DNA from: Branchiostoma floridae
Taxonomy: Eukaryota > Chordata > Leptocardii > Amphioxiformes > Branchiostomatidae
NCBI RefSeq assembly: GCF_000003815.2
Contig: NC_049979.1
Coordinates: 29,399,318-29,453,938, forward strand
Length of the DNA stretch: 54,621 bases
Reading direction: 5' to 3'
A model generated the notes under the pieces. The model made no database searches, was not told the DNA's origin, and saw only the letters and a list, made by a program, of their open reading frames with translations. A program made the position numbers and the translations under genes. Shown here piece by piece: positions 37,182 through 47,839 of this stretch. The first letter of the stretch is position 1. Each line of letters starts with the position of its first letter.

Positions 37182-38282
37182 ATGTCTAGGGCAGTGGTGC
37201 TCGTTTTTGCAGTCGCATCGTCAGGAATCGTTTTAAACCATGTGGCAAAACTGCTCATGGCGACGGGAATGTTGAAGCATGTTTACAACCACGCGCCGGG
37301 CACCTGTAGGTTCGTTCCTGGGGCGGAGCAAGGTTCAGAAGACATCGAGCTAACCTCGTCTGGGCTGGCGTTCATCTCGTCAGGTCTGGTGCCACAAGGG
37401 TTCATCCTCGATCCTCTGTACTTATCCTACGAGCAGGGAATTCTCATGTATGACTTTCAGAACCCCACTGCAGGAGCCAAGAAACTCAACATCTTCCCTA
37501 AGAGCGCCGAAGTTGAGGAAGACTTCATGCCACACGGTATCAGCGTTTACGAAGACGATCACTCGGGAGAAGTTCGGCTCTTTGTCGTGAACCATGCCAA
37601 AGGTCACCAAGAGAGAGTGGAAATCTTCCGCTTCGACTCCGACTCAAACAGCCTGTACCACATCAAATCTATTGAGCATCCACTCTTGTACAGTCTCAAC
37701 GATATCCTTGCCATAGGACCCGAGAGTTTTTACGCCTCCAACGACAAGTATACTACTGGTTTGTACACCAGGATGGCAGAGACTTGGTTTTTACTCCCTT
37801 GGTCTAACGTTGTCTACTACAGCGGCGGAGAGGCGACCATCGTGGCTGACGGCCTTGTGTACGCTAACGGTATCAGTTTATCCCCGGGGGGAAAGCTCGT
37901 GTATGTGGCCGACTTTACAAGCGGTGTTGTGAAGATCTACCACCGGCGGGACGACAACACTTTACTGTTTAGTCGGGATATTTCAATTCATTCGAGTGTT
38001 CACAAGATCTGTGTGGACCCAGCTTCTGGCGATCTGTGGGTAGGAGCCCACCCCAGCGCGTTTCACCTGGCCGAGCACCTGAAAGACGCGTCCCGCCCGT
38101 GCGGCTCCCAGGTGCTGCGGATAGAGAACCCGGCGGGAGAGAACGTCACCGTCACCGAGATGTATTCTGACGACGGCCGGTGGCTATGGGGGTCCAGTAT
38201 AGGATGTTACCACGAGAAACAGCTACTGATCGGCACCATTAACCACAAGCTCATGCACTGTACAGTTGACCTTCCCCTGTAG
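37182..38282 (+). CDS. PON: Paraoxonase/arylesterase family protein, intronless, altered calcium site
   Basis: The paraoxonase family are secreted or membrane-anchored calcium-dependent six-blade beta-propeller lactonases. The 366-codon frame aligns end to end with human PON1 (354-355 residues). A hydrophobic N-terminal segment (4-28) is a probable retained signal anchor. Conserved: disulfide cysteines C42 and C360, calcium residues E53-D54 (GSEDIE), H118 (PHGIS), H138 (VVNH), N173-D174 (LNDI), N187-D188, N229 (YANGIS). PON1 has the adjacent catalytic-calcium ligands D269-N270 (VDNISVDP); here the aligned residues are H274-K275 (VHKICVDP). Loss or change of lactonase activity is inferred. Vertebrate PON genes have about nine exons, whereas this copy is a single open frame, possibly a retrocopy. 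Confidence 0.93.
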   Translation: MSRAVVLVFAVASSGIVLNHVAKLLMATGMLKHVYNHAPGTCRFVPGAEQGSEDIELTSSGLAFISSGLVPQGFILDPLYLSYEQGILMYDFQNPTAGAKKLNIFPKSAEVEEDFMPHGISVYEDDHSGEVRLFVVNHAKGHQERVEIFRFDSDSNSLYHIKSIEHPLLYSLNDILAIGPESFYASNDKYTTGLYTRMAETWFLLPWSNVVYYSGGEATIVADGLVYANGISLSPGGKLVYVADFTSGVVKIYHRRDDNTLLFSRDISIHSSVHKICVDPASGDLWVGAHPSAFHLAEHLKDASRPCGSQVLRIENPAGENVTVTEMYSDDGRWLWGSSIGCYHEKQLLIGTINHKLMHCTVDLPL

Positions 38283-39970
38283 GGTTTTATCCTATCACGC
38301 GTTGTGAGGTAGATTAGTACTAATGTGTTAACGAGGCGTGAAATCTCCATGTCAATGGCTTCAATGTATTGTCATTTGTCAACATGCTTAATCTCCAAGC
38401 AGATCCGACGGTGGCATAAGATAGTATCATGCATACGCTGGCATAGGAGTATAACCAGCCTAGTAGTGTTCATTCAATGGCTACCAAAGACTACACTTCT
38501 TGGTCAGCCTTTACTATTCCATACCACCGGTAAATCTGCCTGGAGATTAATGTGAAACTATGTCCTAGCTGAGTGTCACTTCCAATATATAAAACGTTAT
38601 ATTCTTTCTTATATTCTGACCGTTTCCAAAACCATATCCAGTTGCTTGAGTAACTACTTTTTGGCGTATCTTATTACCTGGATGTCTCACCTACATCTAC
38701 GTTATATTCTTCATCTTTGATTTTTTACAAATTGTTGGATACTAGGAAGTAGAAGTGGTTGACTAATTTTGTTGTAATGTCAAAAACAATATGGGAGTGC
38801 AATGTGGATCCCCGTTTGTATTTGCTGCCAGAAACGTGGCATATCCATTTTATTTTGAGTTCAGTTCCAAGGTAGGGTGCTAGAGCACTTGTGCTCCATT
38901 TGTACATGTATTACTATTTGTATCAACTTTATATGTGAATGACAAAGCAAGCATAAAACCATATGAACGTGGTAACAAATAGAAATCTTTTTAAGTTGCA
39001 GAATTCCCGGACCAATGATTTATTAGAATAAGAAATAGAATTGTGACATCAGTTCGATGATTTGCCTTTGGAAAATTCCAAAGGGATACTGTATTTTTAC
39101 TGGTAAGGCCACAGCAAGTAAATCCTATGGATGACATCAGCGCACACATTGCTTTTGGTCGATTTTGAAGAAGAAAAACCTCAAGATTTAGTACAATTGC
39201 ACGAGAAGACACAATACCCTATTTTCATAAATATCTTTTTATCCCCCACCTGCCACAAACTACATATGTTACATACATTTGAGTCCTTTCATGAAAAACA
39301 CTGTAAGTATGACTTTCTTCGTTATTGTAAATATAGACTCTCTTCATTAGATATGCAAATTAAGTCCTAAGCTGCATTTTATTAGGTAAATCTCTATACC
39401 AAAAGTACGTACATGCTTGGTATACCGGTATCTTGGAAAGCTGTCGTTCCTATACTCCGTCGTTTCCTTGGGATATTTTGACAAAAATGCACCTGCAGTT
39501 CCAGAGCAAGCTGCTAGCGGGCCAAAGCATACACTACTTCTTTCTCACACCAAAAGCTAACTGCCACCAAGAAATCAAGACCATAGCATGTCCAGGTCAG
39601 AAGATCCAGAAATGGAAGTTCTGCTGCAGTACCAAGGGCATATCCTAGGAGGGCCAAAACCGGCTTTGACCTTTGTCTTCCCAACACCTACCAACGAAAT
39701 ATCCTCATAATCCATCCAGAGGCTCTTGAATTGTGCTGACTACAAAAATCTGGAAACACAGACACGACACACAGACACACCCAAAACTATATAATCCATT
39801 TTTCATAAAGATAACTATTTCAATATTTAGGGAGCCTCCTGTGTGTGCGGAACATGACATGTATCTGCGTGTTTTATTACTTCTCGTAACGAACATCTAA
39901 AAAGGACTAGGGGAGAACAACAACCCCTCATAGTTCTTCATACACACTCATGGCAAGGCCTACGCCAGGA
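38283..39970. other. Intergenic stretch between PON-like gene and Gal3ST-like C-terminal exon
   Basis: No gene recognised. It holds the 3'-end repeat matching 23550-23645 (at 38620-38705), one end of the Harbinger-like family after TAA at 39104-39106 (GGCCACAGCAAGTAAAT from 39107), and a copy of the CAGA-tailed repeat (39480-39780). Confidence 0.6.
39480..39780 (+). repeat. Dispersed repeat fragment, copy 2 of the CAGA-tailed family
   Basis: Shares CTGCAGTTCC, GGGCCAAAGC, TGCTGCAGTACCAAGGGC, AGGAGGGCC, CTTTGACCTTTG, and a CACAGACACGACACACAGAC end with the copy at 14850-15135. Diverged, non-coding. Confidence 0.55.
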
Positions 39971-40786
39971 TCAAGAAATCGGTTCCGGTTTCCCTCCATG
40001 ATGCGGCACCGGATTCGTTAATTTTGCCGAGCTCGACTGGTCCGGCACGAGGAGACCTTCCTGGTATAGATGAGTGACGTACTCGTGGTGGGTGCATTGC
40101 TTCTTGATTTCCGTGCACAGGATGCAGTATGGTTTGCAATACAACCCACATGACCCCGACGGTTGTCTGTATTGCTGAATTCTAAGACTTTTGTCACGAT
40201 GTCTGAGATTCCTGTCCTGCAGTAACGTCAGATAACATACGTGAAATATCTTCATCCAGGTACAGAACGTCGAGTCGATGTAAAATTCAGCATTCCAGGC
40301 AGTTTTACCTATGTAAACAGCAGAAAAGTTATCAAACTTTCGAATACACTCAGTTTTCATTGTCGTCTGTAGCCACCGGAAGTGGGCCAGCTCTTCCCGG
40401 AAGTCGCTCCCAGCCTTGTTGATCTTGCTCCATAGCGTGCGGTTGAAATGTTCGTACAGAGCGTAGTCAATGGCGGAGTGCTGGCGATAGTTTTGTATCA
40501 GCTTCTCCGAGAAGGACGTGTTTCCCAGTTTCCCGTACTGAAAACTGTTGTATTTAAAGTTGAGAATGTCTCGCATGTCCCAACACAGCAGCCGCCTCAG
40601 CAGCACCAACGACTCATCGAAATACTCCAGCACCATCACGAGGTCAAACTCTCGCGAGATCTTCTCGACAAACTCCCGAATGTCCTTTTCCTTTACGGAT
40701 GATAGACTCTTCAGGGGAAAACCCAATTCTAAGGCGATGTTATTACAGGTTTGCGGTAGCAAAACCTGTTCTGTTTCTGCTGGCAT
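39971..40786 (-). CDS. GAL3ST: Gal3ST-family sulfotransferase, C-terminal half
   Basis: Galactose-3-O-sulfotransferases are Golgi type II membrane enzymes that sulfate galactose on glycolipids and glycans using PAPS. This 271-codon frame matches only the C-terminal half: NIALELGF, then DLVMVLEYFDESLVLLRR, LCWDMRDILNFKYN, a basic/aromatic block, and a Cys-rich tail (CGLYCKPYCILC) that is species-specific. It lacks both PAPS-binding motifs, which are in the exon at 45877-46375 on the same strand 5.1 kb upstream. The region before MPAETEQ has no pyrimidine tract but does have a YY1-like CAAAATGGCGGC at 40795-40806, so this could be an independent truncated gene rather than a downstream exon. AG sites before the frame would accept phase 0 or 1. 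Confidence 0.85.
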   Translation of the reverse strand: MPAETEQVLLPQTCNNIALELGFPLKSLSSVKEKDIREFVEKISREFDLVMVLEYFDESLVLLRRLLCWDMRDILNFKYNSFQYGKLGNTSFSEKLIQNYRQHSAIDYALYEHFNRTLWSKINKAGSDFREELAHFRWLQTTMKTECIRKFDNFSAVYIGKTAWNAEFYIDSTFCTWMKIFHVCYLTLLQDRNLRHRDKSLRIQQYRQPSGSCGLYCKPYCILCTEIKKQCTHHEYVTHLYQEGLLVPDQSSSAKLTNPVPHHGGKPEPIS

Positions 40787-40852
40787 TTATGGGCGCCGCC
40801 ATTTTGTTTTGTGGTGTATGACGGGAAGGGTGGTGCCATTTTGGATCTGACG

Positions 40853-41340
40853 GATTAGTGTGTTGTATGGTGACGTGATGGGATGGTTAGGAAATGTGAT
40901 CTTGTGCTCTTGTCGGAAACGGCAGGACGGCAAGAGCCACAATAATGAAGGATTAGTGTGTTGTATGACGGGATTGGATGGGATGGTTAGGAAATGTGAT
41001 CTTGTGCTCTTGTCGGAAACGGCAGGACGGCAAGAGCCACAAGCATGAAGGATTAGTGTATTGTATGACGGGATTGGATGGGATGGTTAGGAAATATGAT
41101 CTTGTGGTCTTGTCGGAAACGGCCGGACCGCAAGAGCCACAAGCATGAAGGATTAGTGTGTTGTATGACGGGATTGGATGGGATGGTTAGGAAATATGAT
41201 CGTGTGGTCTTGTCGGAAACGGCAGGACGGCAAGAGCCACAAGCATGAAGGATTATTATGATGAATGATTTGATGAGATGGTTTGTACATATGATCTTGT
41301 GGTTTTGTCGGAAACATGATAAAGAATGATATGCATGGAG
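40853..41340. repeat. 100-bp minisatellite, five units
   Basis: Units start at about 40853, 40951, 41051, 41151 and 41251, each with GATTAGTGTGTTGTATG, GGGATGGTTAGGAAAT, CTTGTCGGAAACGGCAGGA and GGCAAGAGCCAC. The last is degenerate. It lies just upstream of the C-terminal Gal3ST-like frame. Confidence 0.93.
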
Positions 41341-42717
41341 TCATGGACACATAACCTGTATATAGATACAGGTTCTTTTATATGCCGATATGAAGATCAG
41401 CACATCAATGATAAAGAAATGACGCAGAGACAAGGATTCCCGTACACTGGGTACGGGGGGACTTATTACGCGGACTGGCTATGACTACAAAATGTTGCCT
41501 CACTTTGGACTTAACTGAGGTGCTCTATTGCTGTCCTGAACTGAACTATCTTGTCTCTATTTTACGATCTGATCTGTCTTACGTGACAGACAGCTGTACA
41601 ACTGTCACACGACATCGGTGACTTAATGTCTCTACTGCAGTACACTTCATTAAACTAAATTAATAACCGTCAAAGGATAACAATCATGGTACAACAATAA
41701 CAATTACAACCGTCCCACGTTTAAGTGGGGTTGCAAACTTGCAAGTATTAAAGTAACGGTTTCAAATTTTACTGCAAGCATAATAATTGTACAGCACATT
41801 TGTATGGGTATTCGTACCAAAATGTACATCTATCCCCGCTTTGACTTGGACCGTCGTCGGCGAGGTTAATTACCTTAATTGTATACTCTTTGATTTACGT
41901 ATACAGCCTACAATGAAGAAGTTACACCCTACAATGCATAAAAGAGTAGACAATACATATTCGTATAAATCCAATAACTCAGAGAGCACATATACGCCAG
42001 TCCATGAATTCTCCGTCCGTGAATGGTCCCAGGCTTCCTTTGGTTGTAGCAGCCCAACCGTTTCGCTGCATACTGCTATTAGCCTATACCAGACTGACTA
42101 CACTGAATGTAGAGAATAATTTTGAAGCGGAATTTTGCTACCAGAGTGTTTGGTCGGCCGCGTAGCCAGAGGAGTAACCATAACCTTAGCGGCGTGTACT
42201 GACTTCTTTGGCCAATTTCCCGATTTTTGTGAGGAATTCTATGATAACGACCCCCCCTTAGGAAGGCCTGGTGGCGGCTATGCTCTAGGTCTAATAAAAG
42301 TATTTCCCTCTTATGGACTTCTCAGTCCTACAGATGACACTGTTCAGGGTGTTGTATATGGCGTCCCTCGGTCCCCCACACGGACGTCCTCTCCGGTTTC
42401 TTCCATTAATACAGCTTGCCTTGCTTAGCTTCCCGTGGAAGGTCTCTGACGACTTTCCCCGCTGCGGTTGGCCATGATTATCTGTGTGGCCAGATTGTGC
42501 CGTCATGGTGGGCATGGATACTGGCCGGTGTCAGGAACCTAGTCGGCCTGTACATGGATTGGGAGAGAACACACACACACACATATCAACCTTGATAAGA
42601 ATAAGAATGATGTCTGTATTCATGCGATCTTAATAAAGTCCCCTATATTTCTTTTTAATTACAGGTACTTTTTAATCGTCTTCTGATAAAGAGTGCATCT
42701 ACCTTGAAAATAAATAG
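41341..42717. other. Gene-free stretch
   Basis: Two plus-strand frames of 110 and 97 codons (41787-42119, 42135-42428) show no recognisable domain and no codon pattern distinguishing them from chance. A short CA run is at 42570. Confidence 0.5.
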
Positions 42718-43465
42718 TCCACGTTCGTCCAACCTGCAAATTGATAAAAATAATCAAACTATTATTCTACTATCCTCTTAACTGTGCTGAACTGGACGCT
42801 AAGTCACTTACCGAAGTACAGGAGAAGTGCATTGACTCCGCAGGGCCAGTTGTTAATAATCATCAGAGATCAGTCCTAGACCCATGTTGTGGCCTGTTTC
42901 CTCTATGCCTGGCAGGGAAATGACCGCTTGGCTGGGATCAGCTTGCGTTTCATTTGAGTTACGCAATATGAACACAAGGTAGTGATTGGCCTGCGACCAT
43001 TCCCTAGCGGAAATAGGATAACGTTAAAACGGGTAGGGAAGAGGAAGAAGGTATGAAACAGCTGTCAGCAAATAAAATTATACGTCACGGAGAATTTGAC
43101 AAAATTTATGACTCCACCCAACTCGGTAAGGTCATAAACATTGTAAGGTGCACTAGTATGTCTTGTAAAGGTATTCAGCGAGGAGTCGAAAGCTCGTGGA
43201 AATTACGAAACTGATGAAAAAACTGCTCAAATCAACATCGTAGAGAATACATGAAACGATTGCCTTATGTTAGTTTTAGAACTCTCTATACCAGCTATCT
43301 ATACGATCACACTTTCGATCACGTACGAGTCGCGCTAGTAGTTTGGTTGCGCAATCCTATGCAACCTCGACGTGAATTTCAGTTGGGCTCCTTGCACTCG
43401 CTACATAGGAGGACCCTCTGTAGAAAAATTAAGATCTAAACAACGATTTTGCAAACGTGTCCTAA

Positions 43466-43648
43466 TACCCCTGTCACATTACTGTCACATTATCCACGAT
43501 TTTCGGACGCATCGATGGAAGATCGGCCATATTTATGATCGACAGAGGGTTGTGCTTATTTTTCACCTGAAAACTGTCCAATTGTGGTGCAATAAAGTTA
43601 TTATTATAAGCGAGGCTCGGGCGATTGCCGCAGAACGTCACAGGGGTA
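43466..43648. mobile_element. Harbinger-like miniature element, copy 2, 183 bp
   Basis: TAA at 43463-43465 and 43649-43651. Inverted ends TACCCCTGTCACATTA and the complement of TACCCCTGTGACGTT. Related to copy 1 at 16538-16772. Confidence 0.8.
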
Positions 43649-43679
43649 TAAGGAACCGCTCGAGATGTGAGCCTATGAC

Positions 43680-43912
43680 TGTTTTACAGCTCGTCAGGGA
43701 ATTTCCCATTACTCATGATCATGCAGGTGCATGTTCAGACATGACACCACTGTCACCATAGACGTAGCGGCAAGTGTAAAACATATGTGCACAAACCTTA
43801 GGAAAAGTAACACAACAAAACACGCTTCCCAACGTCTACGCCGACAGTGGTGTTGTGTTTGAACATGCACCTGCATGATCATGAGAAATTCCCTGACGAG
43901 CTAAAGGCCCAA
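43680..43912. repeat. Inverted pair of ~90-bp blocks
   Basis: GCTCGTCAGGGAATTTC...CATGATCATGCAGGTGCATG at 43690-43770 is mirrored at 43825-43910. A third, forward copy closes segment B at 45005-45110. Confidence 0.8.
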
Positions 43913-45120
43913 AAAAAACACGCCTGGTGACGTTTTGGAAAGACGTGCGGGCTACTGGGGGAAACGGAAGTTTTTATTACCTTCGCCAAAAGGTCTTTAT
44001 GATAAAGACTGCAACTATCTTGTCAAATAACAGGCCATGTGCATTCAACCTGCAAATTAAAAAAATATATATCTGAAACCAACAAGTTAACTTGTATCTA
44101 ACTTTACCTGCAGGCTCTGACCAAACAACACAATCGAAGAATTGGACACTGAGTCACTTACCGAAGTGCGTTGACTCCGCACGGGCAGTTGTTATATATT
44201 AAAGATGAGACAAGTCCCAGACCCTGTCTCCTCTCTGCCTGCCAGCGAAATGACCGCTTGGCTTGGCTGTTTGCTTTGGCTTTTCATCTGAGTTACGCAA
44301 TATCAACACTAGGTAGTGATTGGCCAGCGACCATGGGTTATTCCATACCGGAAATGGGGGGAAGGGGATAACGTTCAAGAGCAGGGATTCCTCTGTGGTT
44401 GCGTAATCCTGTGCAACCTCGCCTGCTGTTGCCTTGAGTGATTGATATGCCAGCTGGGTGTCCACAAACTCTATTGGATGATACATGTATATGTCACACT
44501 CTATTGGAATACAAGGCTGCTGGACAATGGACTACATGGCCAACAAATAACCAGTCGTTGCGTTGTTCCCCAATACAGCTAAAACAAATTTATCAAAAAT
44601 AAAGATGCTAAACCGGATCTTTAAAATCCTAACCTTTACATTGCTTTGCAGGGTATTGCACGCGATTACGCAATTCCATGCCAACTGAATGACTTCTTTG
44701 AGACCAATGAATTCCTAGATACACAGCCACGAATGGTAATGAAAACTGTAGGCAACGTTCGTCTTGACATTTTCCTCATCGAGTTCTTTAGTTTTTGCAA
44801 GTCCAAAAGATGTGCCCGTAACTAATAAACTGTGCTATCGTGACAACTACATTTTTTGGGTAAATATCTCGACAGACTTTGGAAATATTGAAAAAGACAC
44901 ACCAGTGCTGAATAGCTTATTTGGTTCCATGTGTTGTCGTCCTTGGTTTTTGTGGTAAATCAAGGGATGTTTCAGGATTGCAACATAGCTCCTCAGATAC
45001 ATATTCATCTACGTCTACGGCGACAGTGGTGTTGTGTCGGAACATGCACCTGCATGATCATAAGTCAATTGGGAAATTCCCTGGCCCTGACGAGCTAACG
45101 GCCCAAAAACCCCACGCCCC

Positions 45121-45876
45121 ATACGTGTTCGTAACCGGAAACAGGTAGTATATGCACGGTCTTGAATTGAAAAAAATGGGGATGTACATGTATACTTTTG
45201 TATGTGGAAAAAAGAACTGTGTACATGTAGTGTTGTGTGGAAAACAGGAGGATGCACATGTATACGTCCAGTGTTCTGTCCAGCTTTACAGGCTCAGGGC
45301 TTACCACCTTTTCCACACAACACTGCATGTACGGGAACGCTTCGCGGTAAATTGAGGACAGGTCGTAAACATAATCATTATGGTAGATTGATAGTGACGC
45401 GCATACCTATTAATAGGGCGACACTATCAAGAACGTTTTAGACAGTAACGGAACTTTGATGCTGTCAGTTACCATACAAGCCTTTATGCGTCGCGGTGTT
45501 CTTGATCGCCGTATCTGAAATAACTACTATAGGACCCCTATAGTATCTACCAGACTCCGGGTCGCTGGTAAACCGTAGAGATGGAACAAATAGAGGAGTA
45601 AGCCGGCCAGAGGAGAGAAGAGGTGGTCGCTCGGGCAGGTTTGACTGTAGTTCAAATCTTCTACATGCTTACCTCGTCCAAAACCCAGCCAAAGCCTAAA
45701 TAATACAATATTATTATACTATCACATTTCATTTCATCACATTAATTGTTTGCAATTATTGCCTTCTATCTACTTTATTTTTGTCTCCCCACATGAGTTA
45801 CACTACTTACATTTCCCCCCACATAACTAACACTCCAAGCAAAGCTGTATATATTGGTTTCCACCAATATTTAACT
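45121..45876. other. Gene-free stretch downstream of the N-terminal Gal3ST exon
   Basis: Contains short local repeats with GGATGTACATGTATAC / GGATGCACATGTATAC at 45180-45265. No gene or coding exon recognised. Confidence 0.5.
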
Positions 45877-47673
45877 CTAGTTTTTTGTTTCATAATCGCC
45901 GTTTCTTGTTATGTGATGTTCAAATTTTCCTGGATTTTCCAGGAACCTTAGCAGGGGGTCTGGTCCGGGAATTTTGTACCTCGTTGCCAGCTTGTAAAAG
46001 TTAAAGGCAGACTTCAGCCGTTCCAACGGTTCCCTGACGATGGTAACAAAAGTGACGTTAGCAGAGAGTAGTTGCGTTATCCCCGCTCTATCATAGACCG
46101 TGTGATGTGTCAAGATGTCGAACGGTCTCCCCTCAATCGGCGCCGGGAGGTACATACGGTCCCGAATGCCGAACGGATACAATTGGTTGATCGACCCTTT
46201 CGGCAACAAGAACGAGAAATTGCGAAGATAGCCGAAGCGCTGGAAAATTTGCATGACGGTACTGCTTCCTGTCTTGTGGGTTTTGATGAAAGCAATGTTG
46301 GTGTTAGGCTGACAGACACTTGAATTTGACTTTATTGACGATGAGACACGTAGGTAAGGTGGTACATCGTACAGCCTGTAATACAATGGTACAAGAAAAT
46401 ATTGATGTTATATGTCTTCCAAGACACCGTGCGGATGTTTGTTGCCATTGTTTAGAATTGATTTTAAAGTTTTGTAATTATATGTCTAGGACATTTGATA
46501 ATTCAGAAATATTTCTAAAACTATTTCAACTTGATAAATATTTCCCTGGTCCTGTAAAACTTTGGAAATATTCATGGTGTGGAATTGGATACTTCTAATG
46601 GTTTCTAAATAATGATAACAGCATTCTACCATTATTTACCATTTTCTACCATTTTCTACCATTTGTTGTAAATGGTTCGGTGGGCTGGGAAGATAGCAAT
46701 TCACACATCCTTGCAAAATATGGTTGGGTGCCATGCAACAATGGCCCACCACAAAGGATCCACCAGTGCCCAGCAGTGAAATCTAAAAATATACAGATGC
46801 AACAAAAGGGCTTACTTTTATGGGGGCAATAAACTAATTTCACCATTCAGCATATGAATATTGTATTTAGATTTACAAGTAGAATTATCTTATTTCTACA
46901 TTTACAAATATTTGTAAATATTTGTAAATGTGAAATATTCACACAGAAGTTTCACAATTATTCTAGATAAAGATATTTTTGCACAGTTACTTTCAAAATA
47001 TTTCTAAAATATTCAAAGGAATTCAAAAAGATGAGTATTTTCTTAAGTCAATTGTTTTGAAAAGAATTTAATTATTGTGGCTCAGATATTCTTTTATTCG
47101 AAATAATTCAGACTAATTACAAGTATCACCTAAAAACCCGCATGGTGACTTGGAATGGACTCTACTCATAATTTGGGTACCTACTGGCTGGCAAAATACA
47201 CCTGGTGATTATTATTATTATTATTATATGTACTATGATAAGATCTAGAGTTTCTAATATGCACATGTACATTCAAACCTTTGGTCATAGTTTGAGTATT
47301 GATACTGGAAAGCTATTACATATACATGTATGTAGTTATAGACATTAGACGAGTATCATTGTATTAATTGACTTATTACTGTTGCCTTACAAGTGTGACC
47401 ATGTACAAATGTCGTGCAATAAAGTTCATTCATTCATTCTTAAAGACTTGCAAAGCAGCATATAAAACAGAATCATCATCGTCATAACGGAATAGCCAAA
47501 TTTAGTCAACGAGAAGCTGTTGAATATGTCATTTAAGAGGTTATCGCTACACAATACCTTTCATCGTTTATGTGAGGCAAAGCCCAAAGCAAACTGAGCA
47601 CCAACATGGCCGTTATCATGGCAAAAACGCAGACGACTGGCTGCCTTACCAACATCATGGCCACCTCGGAGTA
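45877..47673 (-). CDS. GAL3ST: Gal3ST-family sulfotransferase, N-terminal exons (signal anchor and PAPS-binding half)
   Basis: Two exons are supported. Exon 1 (47558-47673) has a good pyrimidine-rich acceptor (TTTTCCTTCCAG), a start at 47658, and encodes a signal anchor (VVCVFAMITAMLVLSLLWAL); the donor follows AAG at 47556-47557. Exon 2 begins at 46375 in matching phase (DE-R-LYDVPPYL) and carries the 5'-phosphosulfate loop IAFIKTHKTGSST and the 3'-phosphate motif VTIVREPLERLKSAF, then FLENPGKF. The frame stops at 45877-45879. No GT lies between FLEN and the stop; the only nearby donor (45945-45946) would remove the conserved FLENPGKF, and a phase-compatible GC donor at NG is weak. The C-terminal half lies at 39971-40786. 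Confidence 0.85.
46405..47165. mobile_element. Inverted-repeat element, copy 2, in first intron of the Gal3ST-like gene
   Basis: Follows copy 1 (35893-36594) from end to end in the same orientation: TTACCATTTTCTACCATTTT, GCAATTCACACATCCTTGCA, and a right end CATGGTGACTTGGAATGGAC. The left inverted end is partly eroded (TTCCAAGACACCGTGCGG). Confidence 0.75.
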
Positions 47674-47839
47674 CTGGAAGGAAAATCAAAAGAATGAATT
47701 GAATGAAGAAGACCATTATTGTACCTCATGCCCGTAGGGAGGGGTCCGCTTTTTCACACTCAAAGGTCCACTTTTTCATGTCCAAGATAATTTCATAGGC
47801 ATGGCTGATTTGCATTTTTCACTGATAGACATTTCATTC

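Larger units (their letters stand above)
42718..45120. repeat. Tandem segmental duplication, two ~1.1-1.2-kb copies
   Basis: Copy A is about 42718-43920 and copy B about 44037-45120, same orientation. Shared landmarks in order: CAACCTGCAAATT, GTCACTTACCGAAGT, GAAATGACCGCTTGGCT, GAGTTACGCAATAT, GGTTGCGCAATCC/GGTTGCGTAATCC, and GAACATGCACCTGCATGATC with GACGAGCTAA at the ends. Copy A also contains the Harbinger-like element at 43466-43648 and an inverted extra copy of the end block (43680-43770), both absent from copy B. No gene recognised in either. Confidence 0.75.

Noticed and set aside
41787-42428. Two adjacent plus-strand frames of 110 and 97 codons
   Set aside because: No similarity recognised, no supporting splice sites and no codon bias evident. 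Chance frames are likely.
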